From Anaerolentibacter hominis (lineage in GTDB: Bacteria > Bacillota > Clostridia > Lachnospirales > Lachnospiraceae), in NCBI RefSeq assembly GCF_032380675.1, contig NZ_JAWDIX010000006.1, positions 62,001 through 126,000 on the forward strand: a stretch of DNA of 64,000 nt. The letters are read 5' to 3'. Positions 7,965 to 16,806 of this stretch are shown piece after piece. Numbering within the stretch: position 1 is the stretch's first letter; the number at the start of each line of letters is the position of its first letter. The notes under the pieces were generated by a model that ran no database searches, had not been told where the DNA came from, and saw only the letters and a program-made list of their open reading frames with translations. The translations under genes were made by a program, and so were the position numbers.

Positions 7965-9368
7965 ATGAAAGCGAATATTAAGCTAGGGTTTGCACCGACG
8001 AGAAGGAGCATTTTCAGCGCGCCGGATGCGCTCAAGTACCGGAACCTGACCAGCGACCGCCTGCGTGAGCTGGGGGTTGATTTTGTGGATATTACGGATA
8101 TCAACGAGGAGGGGCTTCTCTATAGTGATGAGGATATGATGAAGATTGCGGAGAAGTTTAAACGGGAGAAGGTTGACGGCCTGTTTCTGCCCCACTGTAA
8201 TTTTGGCACGGAGTGTGTGTGCGCCCGTCTGGCGAAGGAACTGAATGTGCCGGTACTGCTCTGGGGACCGCTGGATGAGAGGCCGGAACCGAACGGGGTA
8301 AGGCTTCGGGACACCCAGTGCGGATTATTTGCTACGGGCAAGGTGCTGCGCCGTTTTCAGGTACCCTTTACTTATATGACCAACTGCCGGTTGAATGACC
8401 CGGTGTTTGAGAGGGGCTTAAGAGATTTTATGGCGGTTTGCAATGTGGTGAGGACGTTTAAGAAAATCCGTATTCTGCAGATTTCTACCCGTCCTTTTGA
8501 TTTCTGGACGACCATGTGCAATGAGGGTGAGCTGTTGGAGAAGTTCAATATTCAGCTGTCTCCGATTCCTATGCCGGAGCTGACGAAAGAAGTGAAGCGG
8601 GTGAAGGAAGAGGCAGAAGAAGCGGCTAAGGTGGTTTCCTACATAAAAGAAAATATGACGATTCAGGTGACGGATGAGGAAGTGGAAAATGTAGCCGCCC
8701 TGAAGGTTGCCATGAAGAATCTGGCAGAGAAATATGGATGCAGCGCGATTGCCATCCAGTGCTGGAATGCGCTGCAGGATGAGATCGGCATTATGCCCTG
8801 CGCCGCCAATTCTCTGCTGAATGAAGAAGGGATTCCGGTTGTCTGTGAGACGGATATACACGGTGCGGTTACCGCGCTTCTGGTGGAGGCAGCTGGAATG
8901 GGAGAGATGCGTTCCTTCTTTGCGGACTGGACGATCCGCCATCCGGATATTGAGAACGGAGAATTGCTGCAGCACTGCGGGCCATGGCCGATTTCTGTAG
9001 CGAAGGAAAAACCGATTCTCGGTTATCCGCTGGCATTTGACCATCCGGGCAGCGTTACCGCTGAGGCAAAGCACGGAGACCTGACACTGTGCCGCTTTGA
9101 CGGGGACAATGGGGAATACTCCATGCTTCTGGGCAATGCCAAAGGTGTGGACGGGCCCAAAGGAATGGGAACTTATCTGTGGATTGAGGTTGAGAATATC
9201 AAACGTCTGGAAGACAAGGTTGTCTGCGGGCCTTATATTCATCACTGTGTGGGAATCCACAAGGACGTGGTTCCGGTATTGTATGAGGCGTGTAAATATA
9301 TTGGTGTGACACCGGATTTTTATGATCCGATTGAGGAAGATGTAAAAGCATATCTGAGAGGAGAATGA
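7965..9368 (+). CDS. L-fucose/L-arabinose isomerase-fold protein
   Basis: This 467-residue protein has the overall layout of the FucI/AraA isomerase superfamily: an N-terminal alpha/beta region (VDGLFLPHCNFGTECVCARL), a central conserved part (SAIAIQCWNALQDEIGIMPCAANSLLNEEGIPVVCETDI) and a C-terminal beta domain with HHCVGIH. Family members isomerise aldoses to ketoses using Mn2+ bound by Glu/Asp/His; the E in VCETDIHGA and the late histidines are candidates. It is shorter than true FucI (about 590 residues), as in the uncharacterised branch. Its RBS GGGAGG is strong, and it starts the second part of the locus after LacI. Confidence 0.78.
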   Translation: MKANIKLGFAPTRRSIFSAPDALKYRNLTSDRLRELGVDFVDITDINEEGLLYSDEDMMKIAEKFKREKVDGLFLPHCNFGTECVCARLAKELNVPVLLWGPLDERPEPNGVRLRDTQCGLFATGKVLRRFQVPFTYMTNCRLNDPVFERGLRDFMAVCNVVRTFKKIRILQISTRPFDFWTTMCNEGELLEKFNIQLSPIPMPELTKEVKRVKEEAEEAAKVVSYIKENMTIQVTDEEVENVAALKVAMKNLAEKYGCSAIAIQCWNALQDEIGIMPCAANSLLNEEGIPVVCETDIHGAVTALLVEAAGMGEMRSFFADWTIRHPDIENGELLQHCGPWPISVAKEKPILGYPLAFDHPGSVTAEAKHGDLTLCRFDGDNGEYSMLLGNAKGVDGPKGMGTYLWIEVENIKRLEDKVVCGPYIHHCVGIHKDVVPVLYEACKYIGVTPDFYDPIEEDVKAYLRGE

Positions 9369-9372
9369 AATA

Positions 9373-10197
9373 ATGTCTGATTTGAAAGAAAAAGCCATCC
9401 AGATCCGGAAGGATATCGTAACCCTGGTATATAACGGAAAATGCGGGCATATCGGCGGGGATCTGAGCGTGACGGATATTCTGGTAGCACTGTACTATAA
9501 ACATTTAAACTGCACGCCGGAGAATTTCTCCCATCCGGACAGGGACCGGTTTATCCTGAGCAAGGGACATTCTGTGGAAAGTCTGTACTGCGTTCTGGCC
9601 GACCGGGGCTTTTTCCCGAGAGAAGAATTGGATACATTTTCTCAGTTTGGCTCTAACTATATCGGCCATCCCAACCGGAAGGTGAGGGGAATTGAAATGA
9701 ATTCCGGCTCTCTGGGGCACGGCCTGCCGGTTGCGGTGGGAATGGCCCTGGCGGGGAAAATGGATCATGCGTCCTACCGGGTTTATACCGTAATGGGAGA
9801 CGGGGAGCTGGCGGAAGGCTCCGTATGGGAAGGTGTGATGGCGGGCAGCCATTATAAGCTGGATAATCTGACTGCAATCGTGGACAGAAACCGGCTTCAG
9901 ATCTCCGGCGGCACGGAAGAAGTGATGTCCCATGACAGTCAGGAGGAACGCTGGGCGGCGTTCGGCTGGCATGTGATTTCTATACCCGGCAATGATTTGG
10001 ATGCCATTGACCGCGCCCTGTGCGAGGCAAAAGAGACGAAAGGAAGACCTACCGTAATCATTGCGAACACCACGAAGGGCTGCGGAATCTCCTTCATGGA
10101 AAATAAGCCGGAGTGGCACCATAAAGTGCCTACAGAGGAACAGTATCAGGCGGCTCTGAAAGAATTGGATGAAAGGAGTGTGGCATCACATGAATAA
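9373..10197 (+). CDS. Transketolase, N-terminal (thiamine diphosphate-binding) subunit
   Basis: This 274-residue protein corresponds to the first third of full-length transketolase. It shows CGHIGGDLSVTDILVALYY, the DRFILSKGHSVESLYCVLA segment and the ThDP/Mg motif GDGELAEGSVWEG leading to IVDRNRLQISG. It starts 4 bp after the isomerase gene and overlaps the C-terminal subunit gene by 8 bp. Split transketolases are common in Firmicutes catabolic operons. Here it could use a pentulose phosphate or a branched ketose phosphate such as apulose-4-phosphate. Confidence 0.92.
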   Translation: MSDLKEKAIQIRKDIVTLVYNGKCGHIGGDLSVTDILVALYYKHLNCTPENFSHPDRDRFILSKGHSVESLYCVLADRGFFPREELDTFSQFGSNYIGHPNRKVRGIEMNSGSLGHGLPVAVGMALAGKMDHASYRVYTVMGDGELAEGSVWEGVMAGSHYKLDNLTAIVDRNRLQISGGTEEVMSHDSQEERWAAFGWHVISIPGNDLDAIDRALCEAKETKGRPTVIIANTTKGCGISFMENKPEWHHKVPTEEQYQAALKELDERSVASHE

Positions 10198-11131
10198 GAC
10201 AGCAAATAAGCAGGTAATCAATGATGTTCTGACAAAAGCGGCCCGGACTGATAAGGATATTGTGGTGCTGTGCAGCGATTCCAGAGGTTCCGCTTCTCTG
10301 AGCGGCTATGTGGAGGAACATCCGGATCAATTTGTGGAGGTGGGGATCGCGGAACAGAATCTGGTCTCCATCGCGGCGGGACTGGCAAGCTGCGGGAAGA
10401 AGGCATTTGCGGTTTCCCCGGCCTGTTTCCTGGCAACCAGAAGTATGGAGCAGGTCAAGGTGGACGTGGCGTACTCCAATACAAATGTGAAACTGATCGG
10501 GATCAGCGGCGGTGTGAGCTATGGGGCGCTGGGGCTGACCCATCATTCTGTAAATGATATTGCCACATTGGGTTCCAATCCCAACATGAGAGTTTATTTC
10601 CCCAGCGACCGTTTCCAGACAGAAAAACTGATGGAAGCCCTTCTGGAGGATGAAAAACCGGCCTATGTCCGGGTGGGCAGAAATGCGGTGGAGGATATTT
10701 ACGCAGAGGGAAACATACCATTTGAGATGGATAAAGCAACGCTGGTTGAAGATGGAACCGATATTACGATGATTGCCTGCGGGGAAATGGTTGCCGCAGC
10801 GGTGGAAGCAGCGGCGGTCCTGAAGGAGCAGGGAATTTCTGCGAGAGTTCTGGATATGTACTGTATACGGCCGCTGGATGAGGAGGCAGTGCGAAAGGCG
10901 GCAGCGGAGACGAAGGGAATCATTACCATTGAAGAACATGTGGCACAGGGTGGATTGGGTTCTATGGTCTGCCAGCTTACTGCGGCCCACAAGCCGGTGC
11001 CGGTTATCAGCCTGACCCTGCCGGACGAACCGGTGATAACCGGAACATCGAAGGAAGTGTTCAACTATTACAAATTAAATGCAGCCGGAATTACAGAAGC
11101 TGCACTGGAGTTGATGAATCGTGAAAAATAA
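10190..11131 (+). CDS. Transketolase, C-terminal subunit
   Basis: This 313-residue partner carries the Pyr and C-terminal domains: SDSRGSASL, the catalytic-Glu segment FVEVGIAEQNLVSIAAGLA, HHSVNDIATLGSNPNM, and a C-terminal domain with VLDMYCIRPLD. The start at ATG 10190 follows AAAGGAGTG and overlaps the N-subunit gene by 8 bp; an upstream in-frame ATG at 10169 lies on the wrong side of that ribosome site. The two subunits should form one ThDP-dependent enzyme. The following kinase gene starts within its last codons. Confidence 0.92.
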   Translation: MNKTANKQVINDVLTKAARTDKDIVVLCSDSRGSASLSGYVEEHPDQFVEVGIAEQNLVSIAAGLASCGKKAFAVSPACFLATRSMEQVKVDVAYSNTNVKLIGISGGVSYGALGLTHHSVNDIATLGSNPNMRVYFPSDRFQTEKLMEALLEDEKPAYVRVGRNAVEDIYAEGNIPFEMDKATLVEDGTDITMIACGEMVAAAVEAAAVLKEQGISARVLDMYCIRPLDEEAVRKAAAETKGIITIEEHVAQGGLGSMVCQLTAAHKPVPVISLTLPDEPVITGTSKEVFNYYKLNAAGITEAALELMNREK

Positions 11132-12614
11132 ATATATTCTGGGTATTGATCAGAGTACCCAGGGGACAAAAGGACTGTTGTTTAACGGTCTGGGAGAACT
11201 GGTCTGCCGGACGGATCTGCCCCACCGGCAGATGATAGATGAGAGAGGCTATGTGGAGCACGATCCGGAGGAAATCTATCATAATACTTGTCAGGTAGTG
11301 AAAAATCTGCTGAACCAGGCAGATATCCCCCAGACGGATATTGTGGGCATCGGCATCAGTAATCAGCGGGAAACTGCGCTGATGTGGGAGAAAAAGAGCG
11401 GGAAACCGGTCTATCCAGCCGTTGTGTGGCAATGTGCAAGGGGAGAAACTATCTGTAACCGGCTTGATGTGGGAGAATTCGCGAATTTGGTCAAGAGCCA
11501 TACCGGGCTCAACCTGTCGCCCTATTTTTCCGCTGCAAAGCTGGCCTGGATACTGGAAAATGTAGAAGGCGTCAGGGAAAAAGCGGTCAGAGGGGAACTC
11601 TGTGCCGGGACCGTGGACAGCTGGCTGATATTTAAGCTGACCGGCGGTACGGTATTTAAAACGGATTATTCCAACGCATCCCGGACACAGCTGTTCGATA
11701 TTCGGAATCTGTGCTGGGACGAAGAAATCTGCAGGGCCTTTGGAATCCCGGTACAGATATTGCCGGAAGTGTGTGATTCCAACAGCCTCTTCGGGGAGAC
11801 GGATTTTGAGGGGGCATTTGACAGACCGCTGCCGATTCATGCTGTGCTGGGAGACTCACATGGGGCATTATTCGGCCAGGGCTGTATCCGGCCAGGTATG
11901 GTTAAGGCAACCTATGGTACCGGTTCTTCGGTCATGATGAATATCGGGGAGAAACCGGTCTTTGGAAAAAGCGGCGTAGTTACCAGCCTGGCCTGGGGAA
12001 TGGACGGCGTGGCGGAATATGTACTGGAAGGAAATATCAATTATACTGGCGCGGTAATCAGCTGGTTAAAGGATGATCTGAAAATGATCCGCTCCGCCGG
12101 AGAGACGGAAGAGCTGGCGAAGGCGGCAAATCCCAAGGATCAGACTTATCTGGTTCCGGCCTTCACCGGGCTTGGGGCACCCTACTGGGACAGCAAAGCG
12201 ACCGGCATCATAAAAGGAATAACGAGAACCACCGGTCAGGCAGAGGTGGTTCGTGCCGCCCTGGACTGCATTGCTTATCAGATTACTGATATTCTGCGGG
12301 CGATGGAGGAAGACGCGGGAATCTCTATACAGGAACTGCGGGTGGACGGAGGGCCTACCAGGAATTCATATCTGATGCAGTTTCAGAGTGATATGGCGGA
12401 TATCCCGGTACAGGTTCCGGCAATGGAGGAACTGTCCGGTATCGGGGCGGCCTACACAGCTGGTATTGCTCTGGGTATATATGATAAAGAAGAGATTCTT
12501 TCCCAAATGAAGCGCACACGCTATGACAGCCGGATGGAGCCGGAGAGACGGGAACGGCTTTATCGGGGGTGGAAGGAAGCAGTAGGGGAAGTGCTAAGGA
12601 AAAATGAAGAGTGA
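11121..12614 (+). CDS. FGGY-family carbohydrate kinase (glycerol-kinase-like branch)
   Basis: This 497-residue FGGY kinase begins ILGIDQSTQGTKG, the phosphate-1 motif, has the glycerol-kinase-like ISNQRETALMWEKKSGKP, the substrate segment VDSWLIFKLTGG, and a C-terminal ATP domain with YGTGSSVMMN and LRVDGGPTRNSYLMQFQSD. The start is GTG with GGAG 10 bases upstream, inside the end of the transketolase gene. It probably phosphorylates the ketose made by the isomerases so that the transketolase can act on it. Apulose, erythrulose and xylulose are candidate substrates; sequence alone cannot decide. Confidence 0.88.
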   Translation: MKNKYILGIDQSTQGTKGLLFNGLGELVCRTDLPHRQMIDERGYVEHDPEEIYHNTCQVVKNLLNQADIPQTDIVGIGISNQRETALMWEKKSGKPVYPAVVWQCARGETICNRLDVGEFANLVKSHTGLNLSPYFSAAKLAWILENVEGVREKAVRGELCAGTVDSWLIFKLTGGTVFKTDYSNASRTQLFDIRNLCWDEEICRAFGIPVQILPEVCDSNSLFGETDFEGAFDRPLPIHAVLGDSHGALFGQGCIRPGMVKATYGTGSSVMMNIGEKPVFGKSGVVTSLAWGMDGVAEYVLEGNINYTGAVISWLKDDLKMIRSAGETEELAKAANPKDQTYLVPAFTGLGAPYWDSKATGIIKGITRTTGQAEVVRAALDCIAYQITDILRAMEEDAGISIQELRVDGGPTRNSYLMQFQSDMADIPVQVPAMEELSGIGAAYTAGIALGIYDKEEILSQMKRTRYDSRMEPERRERLYRGWKEAVGEVLRKNEE

Positions 12615-12745
12615 AAAGTGAAGAATGAAGAATGGAGTGAAAGCTGCGGTACAGCCGCAAGTGAAAACATTCCTTCGGAATGGGGAAAGGCGGACTGCAG
12701 CCCAAGGCTTTGTCCGGTGAAAATTGCAGCAAAGCTGCAAGTGAA
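12603..12745 (+). repeat. GA-rich multi-hairpin repeat, copy E2 (full form)
   Basis: After the kinase stop, a GAAGAATGAAGAATGGAGTG tract is followed by a chain of hairpins: TGCGG-tacag-CCGCA (12645-12659), CATTCC-ttc-GGAATG (12668-12682), a GGAC...GTCC arm pair and TTGCAGC-aaa-GCTGCAA (12724-12740), joined by GTGAAAA linkers. Copy E3 at 19369 has the same order of stems with different bases. Confidence 0.7.
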
Positions 12746-12810
12746 AATGTATGTTAATATGTTATTTGACACAGGCCTGCAGTGGTTATTTGAATTAGAG
12801 GATGGATTGG

Positions 12811-13902
12811 ATGAAGAAAAAGAAGAGCTTTTCATTCATAATAATAATGGTTCTATTGTTTTTTATTTGCCTTCTAGTGAATCGTAAGAATAATGCAGAT
12901 AGCCTTACAGGTTTACAGCTGTCTTTGGAGTCCGCGCTGTTACACTATGAACAGGCCCATCCGTTATATGTTACCTGGCCCTGCGATGAATTGGAAACGG
13001 ATTATCCGCTGATTCTTCCCTGCAAAGAGGATCGCTATGTTATTCTTCCGGAGGGCATAGAAATATTTCCGGTTGAGTACAATGATGATTTGCAGGAGTA
13101 CCAGCTTCCGATGGGAATGCCTGATCATGGGAAAATCACCTGGTTTAAAGAAAATGTCTGGGATAATGAACAGGTAACGATTGTACCATCAGAGAAAGGT
13201 TCATACTTCGGGAGTCCTTATACAGAAGAGGAGAAAGACAACCTTCTTTATCTTTTGGAGGCCTTATCAAGTTATGCAGGCACGAATAAGGGAATGATTA
13301 AAATCCATATGAGCAATGGGCTAATACAGATTGATCAGATAGAAGATGCTCCCTTTGCATCACTCCGAATGGCTTTGGTTTCTCTGAAAGAGGATATTAA
13401 AATTAATGTGTTTTATGGAACCGGAGATAAGATTGCATGGCTTCAAAAACACCTGCTAACTGATGACAATGTTCATTATGGTATGTTCCTGAACGGAGAG
13501 GATAATAACAGGGCTGATCTGACAGATCGGTCGAAGCTCCAAAAGGCTCCCAGGCATACATGGTCAAAAGCTGACAGTCTTGTGGTAACGGTTGCAGAGC
13601 CATGTTCCGTTTCTGATGTCTGTCTTGATGTAACGATAACAAATAACAGTGACACGGAGCAATGGTTAGAGCGTTATTTTGCATTTGAGGTGTTGCTGGA
13701 AGGGACCTGGTATTCGGTACCCCGGCGGATGGAGGGGGTTGAGTATACAATTGATAATTTCCCTTATCGGATTTTACCGAAGAGCAGTCAAATAATACGC
13801 TTTCATCTGGAGGAGTATGCTTCCCTTCTTCCAGGAAAGTATAGATTGGTGAAACGCTTAAAAGACGGTCCGGCAGTTTATGCTGAGTTTGAAATGAAAT
13901 AA
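12811..13902 (+). CDS. Membrane-anchored protein with C-terminal Ig-like domain (paralog family, member 1)
   Basis: This 363-residue protein of unknown function has a lysine-rich start, one hydrophobic segment (about residues 8-24) acting as signal-anchor, and an extracellular body. The last 100 residues form a small Ig-like beta domain that ends LLPGKYRLVKRLKDGPAVY, a pattern known from uncharacterised clostridial lipoproteins. ATG 12811 is preferred over 12802 for ribosome-site spacing (GAGGA). It is paralogous to the proteins at 55784 and 56871: the same order of AYQDSHP-like N-terminal helix, a WFRENIYDSEQL-like motif, then the Ig-like end. It is monocistronic with its own terminator. Confidence 0.75.
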   Translation: MKKKKSFSFIIIMVLLFFICLLVNRKNNADSLTGLQLSLESALLHYEQAHPLYVTWPCDELETDYPLILPCKEDRYVILPEGIEIFPVEYNDDLQEYQLPMGMPDHGKITWFKENVWDNEQVTIVPSEKGSYFGSPYTEEEKDNLLYLLEALSSYAGTNKGMIKIHMSNGLIQIDQIEDAPFASLRMALVSLKEDIKINVFYGTGDKIAWLQKHLLTDDNVHYGMFLNGEDNNRADLTDRSKLQKAPRHTWSKADSLVVTVAEPCSVSDVCLDVTITNNSDTEQWLERYFAFEVLLEGTWYSVPRRMEGVEYTIDNFPYRILPKSSQIIRFHLEEYASLLPGKYRLVKRLKDGPAVYAEFEMK

Positions 13903-13910
13903 TAATAGAG

Positions 13911-13947
13911 AAAACCCTTGAAATCAACTCGTTTTCAAGGGTTTTTT
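13911..13947 (+). terminator. Rho-independent terminator
   Basis: AAAACCCTTGAAA pairs with TTTCAAGGGTTTT around a short loop and runs into a T-tract, 10 bp after the stop of the Ig-like membrane protein. Confidence 0.9.
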
Positions 13948-14066
13948 CTACGTTGGGAGTTTCTTCGCTATTCTTCTGCCAGCCGGTAGTACGAAATTTG
14001 GATGAAAAAGCTGGATTAGATCAAAAGAACAAACGGCGGCACGCTTTGCGAACCGCCTTATTGTAA

Positions 14067-14105
14067 CAAAAAAGGAGCTTACCGTGATAAAGCGGCAGGC
14101 TCCTA
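14067..14105 (-). terminator. Rho-independent terminator for ybaK transcript
   Basis: On the minus strand AGGAGC...CCG pairs with CGG...GCTCCT and is followed by seven T residues. It lies about 20 bp after the ybaK stop codon. Confidence 0.8.
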
Positions 14106-14123
14106 TGTAAATGTGCGGTTGTG

Positions 14124-14597
14124 CTATTTCTCCGGCAGTTTGCACACATCAACCCAGGACTGGGCATGTGATATGGCAAACAGTTCATCGCAGGTCATCT
14201 CTACTGCACTGCTGCTGCTTCCCGCGGCGGGAAAGACCGACGCAAAACGTTTCATCGACTCGTCCAGATAAACGGGCACGTTTTCCGGAACGGCAAACGG
14301 ACAGACACCCCCTACCGCGTGACCTACCATGGCGGCAACTTCGTCGACCGGCAGCATTTTTGCTTTCAGGCCAAAGGTATCTTTAAATTTCCGGTTGTCC
14401 ACTTTGGCATCCCCCGCGGCAACCACCAGGATACATCCATCGTCTTTTTTAAAGGAAAGTGTCTTTGCGATCCGTGCCGGAGCAACATTTAAGGCCTGCG
14501 CTGCCAGCTCAACGGTTGCGCTGGATACGGTGAATTCCTGAATCCGGTCTTCTACATGGTACTGGCTTAAGTAGTTTCTGACTTTTTCTACTGACAT
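14124..14597 (-). CDS. ybaK: YbaK/EbsC-family aminoacyl-tRNA deacylase
   Basis: This 157-residue cytoplasmic protein has the single YbaK/ProX fold: TVSSATVELAAQALNVAPARIAKTLSF, then DNRKFKDTFGLKAKML and GVCPFAVPENVPVYLDESM. The family hydrolyses mischarged tRNAs such as Cys-tRNA(Pro) or Ala-tRNA(Pro) in trans. The conserved lysine of the KTLSFK segment is present. It lies 7 bp downstream of the gene at 14605 on the same strand, with its own terminator behind it. Confidence 0.9.
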   Translation of the reverse strand: MSVEKVRNYLSQYHVEDRIQEFTVSSATVELAAQALNVAPARIAKTLSFKKDDGCILVVAAGDAKVDNRKFKDTFGLKAKMLPVDEVAAMVGHAVGGVCPFAVPENVPVYLDESMKRFASVFPAAGSSSSAVEMTCDELFAISHAQSWVDVCKLPEK

Positions 14598-14604
14598 TGG
14601 TCAT

Positions 14605-15327
14605 TCATCCTTTCTTGCGTTCTGCCAAGCTCGCTTCGTACTGCAGCTGCGTCAGACAGCGGTGATAATTTCTATTTTGCTTCCTGACATCCTCCTTGGA
14701 AAGCCCTCTGTAAAATAGGATATCCCGGCAAATGAAATCCATATCAACCTTCGTGGAGGTGTCCAGGAATACGATATCAATAATATCATTGGTCATTTCC
14801 AGATCCACACGGCAGGTTCCGGCGATTTTATGCTTTCGATATACCGGAAATTCAAACCGGCGGATATCCAGATTTAATGCCTGTGAGGGGTAATTCATGG
14901 CCTCCTCAAACCTTGCATCCATAGCTTTCGCGTAGGCCTGCAGCAGTTCCTGATCCGGCGTTTGGCCCCTTGGAAGCTCCGGTATCCGGACAGTGAGCAG
15001 CTCCGGCATCTCGTTCATGATAATGTCTGATTTTATGACATCCTTTGCGTGATTGCTCAGCGGCACCTGTACCGCGTTCCAGCGCTCTTTTAAATACGGA
15101 ATCAGATCATAAATCGTCCGATTAGTATAGTTTACATCCTTAAGCAGCTCTTCCGGGGACCTGCCCGCAGGAGCCTGCTGTTTTTTCTTTTTCTTACTCT
15201 TCTTTTTCTGGACAATAAATATAGAAGTGGGTCCGTCGCTGCTCTGGATCACAGATGTGGCTGCGGCCGAGTGCCGGCGTCCGGAAAAGATGCCGCGGAT
15301 AAAGCGGCGTATTTTGTATAGATGCAT
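14605..15327 (-). CDS. Hypothetical basic protein with a decarboxylase-type DGPTSIF motif
   Basis: This 240-residue protein has no confident family. Near the N-terminus (residues about 28-36) it carries SSDGPTSIFIV, very like the GGADGPTSIF loop of the beta subunit of Na+-translocating decarboxylases, then a lysine stretch (about 40-49) that would make a flexible linker. The rest (about 55-240) is soluble, helical and charged, with DVNYTNRTIYDLIPYLKERW. The start at 15327 is preferred to 15333 because AGGAGG then has 8-base spacing. It forms an operon with ybaK. There is no membrane span. Confidence 0.6.
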   Translation of the reverse strand: MHLYKIRRFIRGIFSGRRHSAAATSVIQSSDGPTSIFIVQKKKSKKKKKQQAPAGRSPEELLKDVNYTNRTIYDLIPYLKERWNAVQVPLSNHAKDVIKSDIIMNEMPELLTVRIPELPRGQTPDQELLQAYAKAMDARFEEAMNYPSQALNLDIRRFEFPVYRKHKIAGTCRVDLEMTNDIIDIVFLDTSTKVDMDFICRDILFYRGLSKEDVRKQNRNYHRCLTQLQYEASLAERKKG

Positions 15328-15459
15328 GGACATTACCTCCTGTGAACATATAAAAGAATAGCATAAACCGGCAAAAAAAGAAAGGAGAAAGGGAAGGATG
15401 GCCGGAAGGGGGGTTCTATGCTATACTGGCATTAATTAAGTGGTTATACGGAGGAAATC

Positions 15460-16695
15460 ATGGGGAGAATGGTGAAAGAATTAAATTACAAGCATACGCT
15501 GTATGCAAGTTATACCGGGTTTATCACACAGGCGATTGTCAATAATCTGGCGCCGCTGCTGTTTCTGACATTTCAGAATACATTTTCTATTTCTCTGGCG
15601 CAGATTGGGCTGTTGGTATCAATTAATTTCTGCGTGCAGATGGTGGTTGATTTTCTGGCGACTCGCTTTGTTGACCGGCTGGGCTACCGGGTATGTATTG
15701 TGACGGCTCATATTCTGGCGGCAGCAGGGGTGGCGGGCCTGGGGATATTTCCCTATCTGCTTCCAAGCGCTTATGCTGGGCTGATGCTTTCTGTGATTAT
15801 TTATGGAATTGGCGGGGGATTGATTGAGGTGCTGATCAGCCCTATCGTGGAAGCATTGCCAGGGGAAGAGAAAGCTTCTGCTATGAGTCTGCTGCATTCT
15901 TTCTATTGCTGGGGGCATGTGGGTGTGGTTTTGCTGTCAACCCTTTTCTTTGTCACCGCAGGGATCGGGCACTGGTATATCCTGCCCCTTTTGTGGGCCA
16001 TTGTACCGCTGTGCAACACATTTGTCTTTGCAAAGGTTCCGCTGTGCAAGCTTGTAGAAGACCAGGAGAAAATGTCAGTGAAAGGCCTGATCGGTCTGAA
16101 ATTGTTCTGGATGTTTATACTGCTTATGATCTGTTCCGGCGCTGCGGAACAGGCGATGGTACAGTGGGCTTCCCTGTTTGCGGAGTCCGGTCTTGGGGTT
16201 TCCAAGACGGTTGGCGATCTGCTTGGCCCGTGTGCATTTGCTGTGTTGATGGGGTTAAGCAGGGTATTTTATGGCAAATTCGGAAGCCGCATTGACTTGA
16301 AGCGGTTTATCCGCCTGAGCAGCATCCTCTGCATAGGCAGCTATCTGTTGGCGGCACTTTCACCGTGGCCGCTGCTGTCACTGGCAGGTTGTGCTTTATG
16401 TGGATTGTCTGTGGGCATAATGTGGCCGGGTACACTAAGCCTTTCCTCCCGTTTCTGCCCCCAGGGAGGGACGGCGATGTTTGCTCTGTTAGCTCTGGCG
16501 GGTGATGTGGGCTGTGCTCTGGGGCCGGGATTGGTTGGGAGAATTTCTACTGCTGTAGAACAAGGAAAAGCGGCATGGAGTCAGGTTTTATTCCCCGGTC
16601 AGCCGCTGGCGGAGATCGGGTTAAAGACCGGGCTTACGGTGGCGGTGATATTCCCGCTGGTGATGTTTGCCGTGGTGTGGGGAGTGAGGAAGTGA
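15460..16695 (+). CDS. MFS transporter
   Basis: This 411-residue protein shows about 12 hydrophobic segments and the MFS loop 2-3 signature region DFLATRFVDRLGYRVC. A long-loop centre with LVEDQEKMSVKGLI separates the two halves. The second half has FYGKFGSRIDLKRF, a repeat of the loop motif. The type resembles FucP/sugar or drug MFS carriers found singly in Lachnospiraceae; no neighbour indicates a substrate. Confidence 0.85.
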   Translation: MGRMVKELNYKHTLYASYTGFITQAIVNNLAPLLFLTFQNTFSISLAQIGLLVSINFCVQMVVDFLATRFVDRLGYRVCIVTAHILAAAGVAGLGIFPYLLPSAYAGLMLSVIIYGIGGGLIEVLISPIVEALPGEEKASAMSLLHSFYCWGHVGVVLLSTLFFVTAGIGHWYILPLLWAIVPLCNTFVFAKVPLCKLVEDQEKMSVKGLIGLKLFWMFILLMICSGAAEQAMVQWASLFAESGLGVSKTVGDLLGPCAFAVLMGLSRVFYGKFGSRIDLKRFIRLSSILCIGSYLLAALSPWPLLSLAGCALCGLSVGIMWPGTLSLSSRFCPQGGTAMFALLALAGDVGCALGPGLVGRISTAVEQGKAAWSQVLFPGQPLAEIGLKTGLTVAVIFPLVMFAVVWGVRK

Positions 16696-16716
16696 AAATG
16701 TCCCTGGGGGACAGTG
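16696..16716 (+). repeat. Single-hairpin relative of the GA/GTGAAAATG repeat (E5)
   Basis: Directly after the MFS stop codon, GTGAAAATG is followed by the stem TGTCCC-tgg-GGGACA and then GTGAAAAT. The linkers match those of copies E2 and E3. Confidence 0.4.
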
Positions 16717-16735
16717 AAAATTAATCAGTGATGCT

Positions 16736-16769
16736 TAAGGGCAGTGCCGTACTGCGGGTACTGCCCTTA
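16736..16769 (+). terminator. Stem-loop, probable terminator between convergent genes
   Basis: TAAGGGCAGT and ACTGCCCTTA form a perfect 10-bp stem with a 14-base loop between the MFS gene and the convergent leucine-rich-repeat gene. The T-tract is weak on both strands. Confidence 0.55.
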
Positions 16770-16806
16770 TACTTTGATCATCAGCCTGCTGTGACCGCTG
16801 ACATTT

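Noticed and set aside
12618..12887. Open frame of 89 codons after the kinase gene
   Set aside because: It runs through the hairpin repeat E2 and overlaps the Ig-like protein gene; the amino-acid sequence is that of the repeat and no ribosome site is present.
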